Positions 17,368 through 25,606 of a stretch of DNA of 64,000 nt are shown here, piece by piece. The notes under the pieces were generated by a model, which was not told where the DNA came from, made no database searches, and saw only the letters and a list, made by a program, of their open reading frames with translations. This DNA is from Christiangramia gaetbulicola (GTDB lineage Bacteria; Bacteroidota; Bacteroidia; Flavobacteriales; Flavobacteriaceae), in the NCBI RefSeq assembly GCF_003054225.1, contig NZ_QBKQ01000002.1, positions 806,001 through 870,000 of the forward strand, written 5' to 3'. Within the stretch, counting starts at the first letter, position 1. The number at the start of each line of letters is the position of its first letter. The position numbers were made by a program, and so were the translations under genes.

Positions 17368-18951
17368 TTATTTTCCAAAAATCGAATGCGCCTCAGCAAG
17401 TATTTTTTGAAAGTTCCTCTCGATCTCTTCTTCTGAATAGTATACCGATACATCGGGCAAACTTCTTTCTATGGAAGGGTTTAGAAATTGTAATTTTCTA
17501 TCCTGGCCATCGGCATAAGTAATGAACTCGCCCTGCTTTAGCCTGAAAAATACATCTGCCCTGATCTTTGGCACCTCTTTTTCCCCGGTAGTCACCCGGG
17601 TGTCAAAATCCAGGTTATAGCCACGGCTGATGCTTCGTGTGGGATCCTTTATGATCTCAAAAAAACGTTCATAATATTTGGCGGTATCAGGGTCGTTCAC
17701 CTTTCCGAAGAACTGATAAGAAAGATTGGCCAGGATCGCCTTGCTGGCTTTGTCTCCATACATCATATCATTCTGGATCTTATCCTGCATCACATAAACG
17801 GTCGCGATATCGTAGCTCCTTAAAGTGGCCGGGATTCGATGCATATTAAGCAGCCTGATGGTAGGAGCTTCTTCCATTAAAAGGAAGGATGGATTGGATC
17901 TTCTCACGCTCATTTGTTTGGTGATCGTGTGCATGATGGTCGCGATCACAGGGGAATAGGCGGTTTCGTATTTGGGATTGTTTACCAGGCATATTACCGC
18001 TGGATTTTCCGAGTGATTGATATTCAGCGGGATTTCATCTGTCGAAAGGACCATAAAGATGTGCTTGGTGCTGATCTTCTTTAAGGCATTAGACAAGGTA
18101 CTTTTCACGCCGGCAGTTTGTCTTTCAGAATCTTTTCCGCTAATAAAGGCATTGGCCATGGTTCTTGAGATAGGATTTGTATCCAGGAAAGCGATCAGGC
18201 TTTCGGTATCCAGTAACTGAAAGATCATGATCAGGTGAGGCAGGGTACAGAACTGGGGATAGGAAGTTTTAAGTTTCCAGATCAATCCCCCAATCAAACC
18301 TTCAGCCGCATCATTAAAGAACTTATTGGTACCCGTTGCCCCTGTTTCTTTTTGCTCCAGAAGATTTTCAATGAGTACCCTGGAAATTTCATTCACGCTT
18401 TCCTCATTCTCAAGATACCTGGGAGCAATTGGATTGACTCGATGAACGATCTTATCGAAAGAAACTATATAAAAAGGAAGCTGCGATCTTTTAAAAACGG
18501 GATAGGCCATTTCGGTCAGTTCAAGATCCTTGTAATCATGTATGACCCCGCTGAAGGAAAAGTTACTGAAATGCTTAAGAAAACCATGCACCAGGCTTTC
18601 AGTTTTCCCGCTACCAGCTGAACCTATTATGGAAACTCCCCGGCGGATATTATTGATCGAGAATTCACCCTTATCTGTCTTAAAAGTCACCTGGTATTTC
18701 ATGTCCACGTTCTCCTTCCTTTTATCCTGATGGAAAACATAAAATATGGTATTTCCTAAGAGCAAAGGACATCCAAGGTATAAACTTACTTCTGAAATAT
18801 AATTTAGATCCAGCTCTGGATAAACAAGGTAAACAAGAAGACAAAGACTAATGATCAGGTTGAATAAATAAGCCATTTTAAAGATCCTGAAATTCAGGAA
18901 AAACAGGAGGTAAAGTCCGAATACAAGTAGTATGATATTAATGGCTGTCAT
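17368..18951 (-). CDS. mobC: Type IV coupling protein (TraD/VirD4-like, MobC of Bacteroidetes elements)
   Basis: 527 residues with N-terminal membrane helices (about 5-22, 25-45 and 52-74). Walker A is GSAGSGKTES at 110-119, and a Walker B-like segment is PSFLLMEEAPTIRLL near 355-370. The coupling-protein feature AYSPVIATIMHTITKQM lies between them. It brings the relaxase-DNA complex to the TraG-powered channel. It is the last gene of mobA-mobB-mobC, 11 bp after mobB. It is shorter than the ~670 residues common in Bacteroides, which may be normal for flavobacterial versions. Confidence 0.9.
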   Translation of the reverse strand: MTAINIILLVFGLYLLFFLNFRIFKMAYLFNLIISLCLLVYLVYPELDLNYISEVSLYLGCPLLLGNTIFYVFHQDKRKENVDMKYQVTFKTDKGEFSINNIRRGVSIIGSAGSGKTESLVHGFLKHFSNFSFSGVIHDYKDLELTEMAYPVFKRSQLPFYIVSFDKIVHRVNPIAPRYLENEESVNEISRVLIENLLEQKETGATGTNKFFNDAAEGLIGGLIWKLKTSYPQFCTLPHLIMIFQLLDTESLIAFLDTNPISRTMANAFISGKDSERQTAGVKSTLSNALKKISTKHIFMVLSTDEIPLNINHSENPAVICLVNNPKYETAYSPVIATIMHTITKQMSVRRSNPSFLLMEEAPTIRLLNMHRIPATLRSYDIATVYVMQDKIQNDMMYGDKASKAILANLSYQFFGKVNDPDTAKYYERFFEIIKDPTRSISRGYNLDFDTRVTTGEKEVPKIRADVFFRLKQGEFITYADGQDRKLQFLNPSIERSLPDVSVYYSEEEIERNFQKILAEAHSIFGK

Positions 18952-18962
18952 GACATTATTTA

Positions 18963-19994
18963 TTAAACCCCAATAGAACCGGAACTTATCGCTGTATCTA
19001 TTCCTCGCTTCAGCTTATTGAAGACCTTAAGAGCCAGTTGCGCTTTATTAACGGGAATGGCAGGAATCATAGGCACTCCCCTTTCTCTTAACATTTTAAA
19101 AGCCATCGCTTTTTCATTCGCAGGTAAACCCAGGAGTACGGAAAAATAGATCTTCGGATCTTTAATAAATTGTTTCCTGGCCTCATAAGTTTCCATAAAA
19201 TTTCGTTCATATTTGAATAGGCGGTCAAAGCTTTGCTCTGCCCTGTTGAAAAAGGCGTCCCTGTCAAAACCCCGTTTCACCAGTTTTCCATTGAACTCGA
19301 CTTCAGAAGACTTGTATTTACTTCCCGGGGAAAGGCTATAAGAATTAGACATATCCTTTCGGCTAACGATGATATGAATATGGCTTTGATTTCCCGCCTT
19401 TAACATGCCTTGAGTAATTCGCTTTCCATTTAACTGATGTGGCGCCTCCCTTTCAAGTCGGGCTATCTTCTTTTCCAGTTTTGAGACATCTCCAATTATT
19501 TCTCCGCGTTTGATTTTTTGAATTTCGTCTTTACACTTTAATATTCTTGTAGCATATGGCTGATTTTCCCGAACCTGAACATCGGTACCTTTAAAAGTCC
19601 TCTGGTGCTCTATTTTCGCATAATACTTTATGTCTCGAACGCTTATGGCTTTTCCATTGATCTCCCTGTTAAAACTGGCCGCATAGTCTTTCATGATCTC
19701 ACGGGTATAGGTTTTTAGATCCAGGCTATGATTTTGTAATTTTCGAAGCTCATACTGCGAAGGGCTCACCGTGATGGCATAGAATTTAGGTTCTACTTTT
19801 TTTAATTTTGAAGTATTGGCATCTATATCCCTAACAACCTCCTGGGTGTTTAGCTTCTCCCCATCCTGATTAAAGAAATGCTCCATATCTTCTATTTCGA
19901 GATTCTGGTTTTCCTTCTCCAGATACTCCACATAATCGGCTGCACTTTGAGAAAAAGTACTTCCTAATTTCTGAGGGGTGATCGTGATATACAT
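18963..19994 (-). CDS. mobB: Relaxase (MobB, DUF5712-like)
   Basis: 343 residues. The start YITITPQKLGSTFSQSAADY and the metal-binding HIHIIVSR motif at 205-212 match Bacteroidetes MobB relaxases, which nick oriT and lead the strand into the recipient. A probable catalytic tyrosine region lies near the N terminus. It follows mobA by 16 bp and precedes the coupling protein by 11 bp. DUF5712 is my recollection of the family name. Confidence 0.88.
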   Translation of the reverse strand: MYITITPQKLGSTFSQSAADYVEYLEKENQNLEIEDMEHFFNQDGEKLNTQEVVRDIDANTSKLKKVEPKFYAITVSPSQYELRKLQNHSLDLKTYTREIMKDYAASFNREINGKAISVRDIKYYAKIEHQRTFKGTDVQVRENQPYATRILKCKDEIQKIKRGEIIGDVSKLEKKIARLEREAPHQLNGKRITQGMLKAGNQSHIHIIVSRKDMSNSYSLSPGSKYKSSEVEFNGKLVKRGFDRDAFFNRAEQSFDRLFKYERNFMETYEARKQFIKDPKIYFSVLLGLPANEKAMAFKMLRERGVPMIPAIPVNKAQLALKVFNKLKRGIDTAISSGSIGV

Positions 19995-20010
19995 TTTAAT
20001 GGTCTTGATA

Positions 20011-20397
20011 TTATAATTTCTTTTCAGGTAAAGTTGGATCGCTTTTTTCCAGGATCAGGGGTTTCTTTTTGGGTTCATTTTCTTCCATTAGAGCTTGCAA
20101 AATGGCCAGGGTAGGATTGGCTTTATTCTTCTCTACATTCTTCATGATCGCAATGATCGCATTGGTTCTCCTTTTAAAAAGTTTTTCAAGTTTCCTTCCG
20201 GTAGGACCAAATCTTTCCGTAGGTGACATCTCGTTGTAAAAGAAAAAATCCAGCATACATTCCATTGCATCAGTATGGGTTTTGAATTGTTTTTTAGAAA
20301 ACTCCTGAAACCGTTTAGCTGTTTTCCGTTTGAATCGAATGGTGATAAATGTGTCCATATCTTTCGCATATTTGAGGCTTTGACGCAATTTTTGCAA
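20011..20397 (-). CDS. mobA: MobA/BtgA-like mobilisation accessory protein
   Basis: 128 residues, basic, with a ribbon-helix-helix-like start (MDTFITIRFKRKTAKRFQEF) and KFKTHTDAMECMLDFFF helix. This matches BfmA/BtgA-type mobilisation proteins that bind oriT and load the relaxase. Such genes typically lie directly beside oriT, which points to the upstream gap as the transfer origin. First gene of the mob operon. Confidence 0.85.
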   Translation of the reverse strand: MQKLRQSLKYAKDMDTFITIRFKRKTAKRFQEFSKKQFKTHTDAMECMLDFFFYNEMSPTERFGPTGRKLEKLFKRRTNAIIAIMKNVEKNKANPTLAILQALMEENEPKKKPLILEKSDPTLPEKKL

Positions 20398-20773
20398 GGA
20401 TTACTAGCGGTTTCAGATGATTTGACGCAAATAGCTGAGAAATTGAATTTTCCCGTTTCTGAAATCACCAGAAAAACCGGGCGGTTCGAAGGAAATTGGA
20501 ACATGTAACATCGCGTAGCGTGTTATCCTCTTGCTATTCCATTTCCGTCACGCGCAGGCGTGACAAAAATTTCATACAAACCCGGCCAGGGGGTGAATTG
20601 CATCATATTAAATAAAAATTTTGATAATTATGTTGAGCAGCGAAAGTCAGAATAGTAGGCTCAACATAGTATTTAAATTCGCTGTTTTACAGCTTTCTAA
20701 ATATACGATTTTTCTAAATCAAGAAATAAAAAAGACCTGAGTTTATCAGGTCTTATAAATTGATAATTATGGT
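20398..20773. other. Hairpin-rich region upstream of mobA, candidate oriT
   Basis: No gene is evident. Three inverted repeats lie here: TAACA/TGTTA around a GC-rich core (20506-20525), GTCACGC/GCGTGAC with a 4-base loop (20547-20564), and TATGTTGAGC/GCTCAACATA with a 20-base loop (20629-20638 and 20659-20668). Location immediately upstream of mobA is where Bacteroidetes mobilisation systems keep oriT. The nick site cannot be read from sequence alone. Confidence 0.5.
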
Positions 20774-21223
20774 TTATAAAAGTCCTTCATCTGCAAAACT
20801 GAAGAACTGGCCGTCTGGAGTTATAATCAAATGATCCAAAACTTTTATATCCAAAAGTAAGCCAGCTTTTATTATCTTCTCGGTTAAGCATTTATCTGCT
20901 TCGCTAGGCTTTAAAGTTCCGCTGGGATGATTATGAGAAAGGATTACTGCCGTTGTTAAGCTCTTAAGTATAACAGCGAAAACTATTCTAAGATCTACCA
21001 TAGTTCCGGTGATTCCACCGCTGGAAACTTCATAAATGCCTTTAACCCTATTGGCGTTATTGAGTAACATAATCTTAAAACACTCCTGTAGTCCAATTTT
21101 ATCTTTATTCCAGGTTTTGTAAAAAACTGCGGTTGCATCTTCTGAAGAGGTGATCTTAGGAGCCTCAGCAATCTTAAAACTACCCCTATATTTTATCGAT
21201 ATTTCATTAACTTTAGTTTTCAT
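20774..21223 (-). CDS. RadC-like JAB-domain protein
   Basis: 149 residues. The JAB/MPN metal-binding motif is complete: SHNHPSGTLKPSEAD, with an upstream Glu in IYEVSSGG and the LLDIKVLDHLIITPDG ending of RadC proteins. The usual N-terminal helix-hairpin-helix is missing, as is common in copies on conjugative elements. Family members are called DNA repair proteins but no biochemical activity is settled. It lies 71 bp downstream of ssb on the same strand, in the early-transfer region of the element. Confidence 0.88.
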   Translation of the reverse strand: MKTKVNEISIKYRGSFKIAEAPKITSSEDATAVFYKTWNKDKIGLQECFKIMLLNNANRVKGIYEVSSGGITGTMVDLRIVFAVILKSLTTAVILSHNHPSGTLKPSEADKCLTEKIIKAGLLLDIKVLDHLIITPDGQFFSFADEGLL

Positions 21224-21294
21224 ATTAATCGTATTTAATGGTTAAGTGAAAAGAGGGCGTTACCGTGAACAAGTACCCGCCCTCTTGTTTTTAA

Positions 21295-21648
21295 TTACCT
21301 GGCTGAATCGTCATTTCTTGCACTTAATAAAAGGATTTCATTGGCTTCCACTTCGGTTACATAACGCTTAACGCCTTCGTTATCCTCGTAGCTTCTGGAC
21401 TTCAGTTTTCCACTAACTCCAATCTCTTTTCCCTTGCCGGCATATTTCTCGATAATTTCCGCGGTTCTTCCCCAGGCTACAATGGTATGCCATTCGGTGT
21501 TCTGAACTTTCTCACCCTGTTCGTTTTTGTAATACTCATTGGTTGCAAGTGAAAAACGGGCAACTTTCTTTCCGCTTTCCAGGTTGGTGATTTGTGGTTC
21601 CTGACCCACATACCCGATTAACTGTACATGATTTCTTAGAGTGCTCAT
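21295..21648 (-). CDS. ssb: Single-stranded DNA-binding protein
   Basis: 117 residues from the ATG at 21648: STLRNHVQLIGYVGQEPQIT, GKKVARFSLATNEYY, WHTIVAWGRTAE, GKLKSRSYED, together an OB-fold SSB domain. The acidic C-terminal tip of chromosomal SSBs is lacking; the end is LLSARNDDSAR. The frame stays open for 50 more codons upstream with a Lys/Ser-rich, non-SSB sequence, but family alignment starts at this Met. On the element it probably protects DNA during transfer. Confidence 0.9.
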   Translation of the reverse strand: MSTLRNHVQLIGYVGQEPQITNLESGKKVARFSLATNEYYKNEQGEKVQNTEWHTIVAWGRTAEIIEKYAGKGKEIGVSGKLKSRSYEDNEGVKRYVTEVEANEILLLSARNDDSAR

Positions 21649-21719
21649 GATTATAATATTTAAGATTAATAATTTACCTGAACCTTTCAGGCTTTTGCTT
21701 TTACATGATTTACTTTTTG

Positions 21720-22222
21720 TATCTGGAGCGTTTTCCTTTTTTGTTGTTTTTGAGGTGGCTTCCATTGATATGTTATCGTATGATTTCATGATGTTCATTT
21801 TAGATTTACTTCCCGTAGCGCTTTCGCTGTTACCTTTTTTTGTTGCTTATACAGTTTTCAATATTTGGAATTGAAAAGGACTTATAAAAAGGAGCTTGCG
21901 ACTGGCTTATGCAGTCCGTCAATTTCCAAATGTTGGTATTTTGCTGTCAAAAAAAGAGTGAAACAGTGAAGGGGTTGAAGTATTTCTAAAGGTCCATGGG
22001 AAATAAGATAATATGGGGAGCCACCTCAAAGAATTAAATGGGATTCCGCTTAAGCGGACTCCATTCTCGATTGTGGATGGAATGGAGTAATCCAATTTAT
22101 TTAATAGGTTTGGATTTGCGAAATGTAGGCCTAAGATCGGGGATGGTGTCCAAGACTTTTAAAGCGAAGCTCTTTGCCCGAAATGTAGCTGTTTAGCGAA
22201 ATGCAGCGGCAATTTGCTGAGC
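21720..22222. repeat. ~500 bp long direct repeat, copy 1 (left of the nos cluster)
   Basis: Nearly base-for-base the same as 32801-33302 (one indel, scattered substitutions; I judge well above 90% identity). Homology begins abruptly at 21720 and ends at 22222. The repeat starts just upstream of ssb and includes a minus-strand frame beginning MNIMKSYDNISMEATSKTTK that runs into ssb. The other half has a perfect palindrome TCCGCTTAAGCGGA (22045-22058), a hairpin ACTCCATTC/GAATGGAGT (22058-22088), and three short copies of a GAAATGTAG-like word. No known insertion sequence is recognised. It occupies most of the ssb-to-nos gap. Confidence 0.92.
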
Positions 22223-22311
22223 TTTATTTCCTAATTTTATTGGATTTTCCCACCATTTAGATCAGAGTAATTTCCCAATTTTCAGTTTCCAATAATAAAG
22301 CAATTAAAAAT

Positions 22312-22353
22312 AAATATCATATAAAGGACAAAATTGTCCTTTATATGATATTT
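22312..22353. promoter_or_regulatory. Perfect 20-bp dyad upstream of the nos operon (operator candidate)
   Basis: Arms AAATATCATATAAAGGACAA (22312-22331) and TTGTCCTTTATATGATATTT (22334-22353) are exact inverted copies around two bases. No T-run follows, so it is not a normal terminator. It ends 27 bp before a TAnnTTTG promoter box. The half-site AAAGGACA recurs at 31340-31347 in front of the Rrf2-type regulator gene, suggesting that this regulator binds both places. Confidence 0.6.
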
Positions 22354-22380
22354 GTCATATTTTCTGATTCCCTTCCACTA

Positions 22381-22388
22381 TATTTTTG
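22381..22388 (+). promoter_or_regulatory. Bacteroidetes -7 box for the nos operon
   Basis: TATTTTTG fits the TAnnTTTG consensus 25 bp before the ATG at 22414. The -33 element is weak. The dyad at 22312-22353 lies just upstream, where a regulator could act on it. Confidence 0.5.
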
Positions 22389-22413
22389 ATTTAACATTTA
22401 AATATCTATCACC

Positions 22414-22917
22414 ATGAAATATGTACTAAAAACTCTTGGTCTACTGATTTTGTTAATAATCATTAGCTGTGGCGGAAAAGAAGAAAAGAAGGAATCTGAT
22501 GAAATTCAGCTGGGAAACTACGCTAAAAAAGAAGAAGTGAAAAAGCCTGAAGCATCATCTGCTAATGTTGACATGAATGACATGAGCAACAAAGGGATCG
22601 GGCCTATCAAAAAAATAGAAATTCCTGATGAGATAGACCCTGAAATGGCAGCCAAGGGTAAAGCCATCTTCGATTCCAAATGTATGGCCTGCCATAAACC
22701 CGATAAGAAATTCATCGGTCCTGCCCCAAAAGGAGTTCTGGGCAGAAGGTCCCCGGAATGGGTGATGAACATGATGCTCAATCCTGAGGAAATGATCCTT
22801 AAAGATCCTATCGCAAAACAATTATTAATAGAACACAACGGCTCTCCCATGGCCAATCAAAACCTGACCGAGGAAGATGCCAGACAGCTTCTGGAATACT
22901 TTAGGACGCTTGACTAA
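22414..22917 (+). CDS. Lipoprotein c-type cytochrome, first gene of the nos operon
   Basis: 167 residues. The lipoprotein signal ends at IISCGG (Cys19), then a charged linker, then one cytochrome c domain with the haem motif CMACH at 90-94 and a likely axial Met in NGSPMANQNL. The fold end is EEDARQLLEYFRTL. In clade II nos clusters small c-type cytochromes pass electrons to the N2O reductase; as the first gene, this is the likely electron donor to NosZ. The position after a perfect dyad and a -7 box marks it as the operon start. Confidence 0.88.
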   Translation: MKYVLKTLGLLILLIIISCGGKEEKKESDEIQLGNYAKKEEVKKPEASSANVDMNDMSNKGIGPIKKIEIPDEIDPEMAAKGKAIFDSKCMACHKPDKKFIGPAPKGVLGRRSPEWVMNMMLNPEEMILKDPIAKQLLIEHNGSPMANQNLTEEDARQLLEYFRTLD

Positions 22918-22949
22918 AGCCTAGAAACAGCTAACTAAATCAATTAAAT

Positions 22950-23519
22950 ATGAAAGCAATTATCAAATTTTTTCTATTGACAATTCTCATTGCGGGTATT
23001 TCCGCATGCAGAAATAGCAGCGAAGCAGAAGAAGAGGATATTTCTGCTTCAACAGAACAAGCCAGTGAAGAAAGGCAGGGCCAGGCTTTTGTAAAGGATG
23101 ATGTTTCAGAGCCTACTGTTCTCGACATTGCAATACAGTCTGAAGACCACTCGACCCTGGTGGCAGCCGTACAGACCGCCGAACTTGAAAATGCCCTGGT
23201 TAACGCAGGGCCATTAATGGTCTTTGCCCCTACCGATGAAGCGTTTGAAGCACTACCTGAAGGTACCGTGGATGATCTTTTAAAACCTGAGAATAAAAAT
23301 AAGCTCTCACTTATACTAAAACACCATGTAACGCCGGGAAAATACGATAAGGAGTTTCTCAAGAAGTTCAAAAAACTGGGACAGGCCAGTGACCTTAGCG
23401 TCCCCGTGGAAGTCAAAGGTGAAGATGTGTATGTGGGTGGAGCTAAAATAATTGCTAGTGTGCCTGCCGGCAACGGGATTGTACACGTGGTTGACAAAGT
23501 AATAATTCCCGAAAATTAA
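22950..23519 (+). CDS. Fasciclin-domain lipoprotein in the nos operon
   Basis: 189 residues. Lipobox GISACRNS (Cys20) and an acidic linker precede a single fasciclin (FAS1) domain: TVLDIAIQSEDHSTLVAAVQ, LMVFAPTDEAFEALPEGTVD, and the closing NGIVHVVDKVIIPEN. FAS1 domains usually mediate surface or protein contacts. It lies between the cytochrome and nosZ with short gaps, so a role in the N2O reductase context is likely. What it binds cannot be read from the sequence. Confidence 0.88.
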   Translation: MKAIIKFFLLTILIAGISACRNSSEAEEEDISASTEQASEERQGQAFVKDDVSEPTVLDIAIQSEDHSTLVAAVQTAELENALVNAGPLMVFAPTDEAFEALPEGTVDDLLKPENKNKLSLILKHHVTPGKYDKEFLKKFKKLGQASDLSVPVEVKGEDVYVGGAKIIASVPAGNGIVHVVDKVIIPEN

Positions 23520-23545
23520 TAAGCCTATAAATCAATCTTACAATC

Positions 23546-25510
23546 ATGAAAAAATCAGTTTTATTTATAATATCGCTGTTCATGTCAGCAACTTTCATTA
23601 GCTGTAATAACAGTGAAAACTCCAAAAATGGAGATCGTGGAGCCTTAGCATCCAGTGCCGCTGAAAAAACATACGTGGCGCCCGGAGAACATGATGAGTT
23701 CTACGCGTTCATCTCAGGAGGGTTTAGCGGACAGTTATCTGTCTACGGTCTGCCTTCCGGAAGGTTATTAAAGGTTATTCCTGTATTTTCTCAGGACGCT
23801 GAAAAGGCCTGGGGATATAACGAGGAAACAAAACCTATGTTAAACACTTCCCACGGATTTATCCCATGGGATGATGCTCACCACCCCGACATTTCCCAAA
23901 CCGCTGGAAAACTGGATGGACGCTGGGTATTTATTAACGGTAACAATACGCCGAGAATTGCCAAGATAGACCTTACTACTTTCGAGACTACAGAGATCAT
24001 TGAAGTACCAAACTCTGCAGGAAACCACAGTTCATCTTTCGTTACTGAAAATACTGAATATGTAGTCGCAGGAACCAGGTTCTCTGTACCAGTACCTCAG
24101 CGCGACATGCCTATAAATGAATACAAAGGTAATTTTAAAGGTGCGCTTACATTCATTAGCGTAGAACCCGAAGAAGGGCATATGGACATCAAATTCCAAC
24201 TAATGATGCCTGGATTTGATTATGATCTTGCTCATCCGGGACGTGGAAAATCCCACGGCTGGTTCTTTTTCTCTACTTATAATACCGAAGAGGCCAACAC
24301 CCTTATGGAAGTTAACTCTTCACAGAACGATAAGGACTTTATCGCGGCGGTTAACTGGAAGAAGATCGAAGAATATGTGAATAACGGCGGTGGTAAAAAA
24401 GTGCCGGCAAATTATGCTCATAATATCTACGACGAGGAAACTCATACGGCAACCTCAACAATGAAGAAAGAGGTGCTTACAGTAGATCCTCTGGAAGTTC
24501 CTGGAGCAGTATTCCTTTTACCTACTCCTAAATCCCCTCACGGTTGTGATGTGGATCCAACAGGAGAGTATATCATTGGGAACGGTAAACTATCAGCCGA
24601 CCTTACCGTTCACTCCTATTCTAAGATGATAGATGCAATAGAGAATGAAAAATTTGACGGAGATGCATACGGAATTCCGATCCTGAAATTTGAGGACGTT
24701 CTTGCAGGAACTGTTAAACAGGCAGGTCTGGGACCACTTCATACAGAATTTGACGGTAAAGGAAACGGATATACTTCTTTCTTCATCTCTTCTGAAGTTG
24801 TAAAGTGGAACGTTGAAACCCAGGAGGTAATAGACAGAAAACCTAGTTATTACTCTGTAGGGCACGTAATGATTCCAGGAGGAAATTCTGCTGAACCATT
24901 CGGTAAGTATGTTGTTTCAATGAACAAAATCACTAAAGATCGTTATCTGCCTACAGGTCCTGAGGTAACTCATTCTGCACAGCTTTATGATATCTCTGGA
25001 GAAAAAATGGAGTTACTACTTGATTTTCCAACTATTGGAGAACCGCATTATGCGGCAGGTATTCCGGCAGATATTATCAAACCTAATTCCAAGAAGATCT
25101 ATAAACTGGATGAGAACAAACACGAACACGCAACCCTTTCTAACGGAGATGCCCGCGTGGAAAGAGACGGGAATGAGGTTCATGTTTATATGACCATGAT
25201 TAGAAGCCACTTTACACCTGACAATATTGAAGGTATCAAAGTTGGAGATAAAGTGTACTTCCACGTTACCAATCACGAACAGGATTACGATGTGCCTCAC
25301 GGAATCAGTATGATCGGTGCCAACACCTCTGAATTGTTGATTATGCCCGGACAGACCGAAACCTTCGTCTGGGAACCAAAACAACCCGGAGTGTGGCCAT
25401 TCTACTGTACCGACTTCTGTTCAGCACTGCACCAGGAAATGCAGGGATATGTTAGAGTCTCTCCTGCTGACTCAAACATAGAACTAAGCTGGTCACTAGG
25501 TGAAGATTGA
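23546..25510 (+). CDS. nosZ: Nitrous oxide reductase, clade II (Sec-exported type)
   Basis: 654 residues catalysing N2O to N2 in the periplasm. The N terminus is a Sec lipoprotein-like signal (lipobox near FISCNN) rather than a twin-arginine signal, a mark of clade II. A seven-bladed propeller carries His residues of the CuZ cluster, for example SHGFIPWDDAHHPD and the SPHGCDVDPTGEY block. The C-terminal cupredoxin has the CuA ligands in FYCTDFCSALHQEM (Cys621, Cys625, His629, Met632) and His585 in DVPHGISM. All key residues look intact, so an active enzyme is expected. Confidence 0.97.
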   Translation: MKKSVLFIISLFMSATFISCNNSENSKNGDRGALASSAAEKTYVAPGEHDEFYAFISGGFSGQLSVYGLPSGRLLKVIPVFSQDAEKAWGYNEETKPMLNTSHGFIPWDDAHHPDISQTAGKLDGRWVFINGNNTPRIAKIDLTTFETTEIIEVPNSAGNHSSSFVTENTEYVVAGTRFSVPVPQRDMPINEYKGNFKGALTFISVEPEEGHMDIKFQLMMPGFDYDLAHPGRGKSHGWFFFSTYNTEEANTLMEVNSSQNDKDFIAAVNWKKIEEYVNNGGGKKVPANYAHNIYDEETHTATSTMKKEVLTVDPLEVPGAVFLLPTPKSPHGCDVDPTGEYIIGNGKLSADLTVHSYSKMIDAIENEKFDGDAYGIPILKFEDVLAGTVKQAGLGPLHTEFDGKGNGYTSFFISSEVVKWNVETQEVIDRKPSYYSVGHVMIPGGNSAEPFGKYVVSMNKITKDRYLPTGPEVTHSAQLYDISGEKMELLLDFPTIGEPHYAAGIPADIIKPNSKKIYKLDENKHEHATLSNGDARVERDGNEVHVYMTMIRSHFTPDNIEGIKVGDKVYFHVTNHEQDYDVPHGISMIGANTSELLIMPGQTETFVWEPKQPGVWPFYCTDFCSALHQEMQGYVRVSPADSNIELSWSLGED

Positions 25511-25559
25511 TGTTTAGTTAGATTGGAAATGCATGAATGAGACGGCGTGTGTTTCCGTA

Positions 25560-25586
25560 AGGCGGGAGGTTGATGAGCTCTCGCCT
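25560..25586 (+). terminator. Hairpin after nosZ (partial terminator or mRNA-stability element)
   Basis: AGGCGGGAG (25560-25568) pairs with CTCTCGCCT (25578-25586) with one G-U pair, followed by a pyrimidine-rich TTCTCTT. It lies between nosZ and the next gene 21 bp further on, so it may lower read-through and keep nosZ mRNA above that of the accessory genes. Confidence 0.5.
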
Positions 25587-25606
25587 TTCTCTTAAAATAT
25601 ATAACG

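Noticed and set aside
21649-21798. 50-codon N-terminal extension of ssb
   Set aside because: It has no SSB similarity and lies partly in the long repeat. I kept the ATG at 21648 as the ssb start.
22518-22856. Long antisense frames over the cytochrome and other nos genes
   Set aside because: Codon pattern mirrors the sense genes, which have complete motifs; antisense products look compositionally random.
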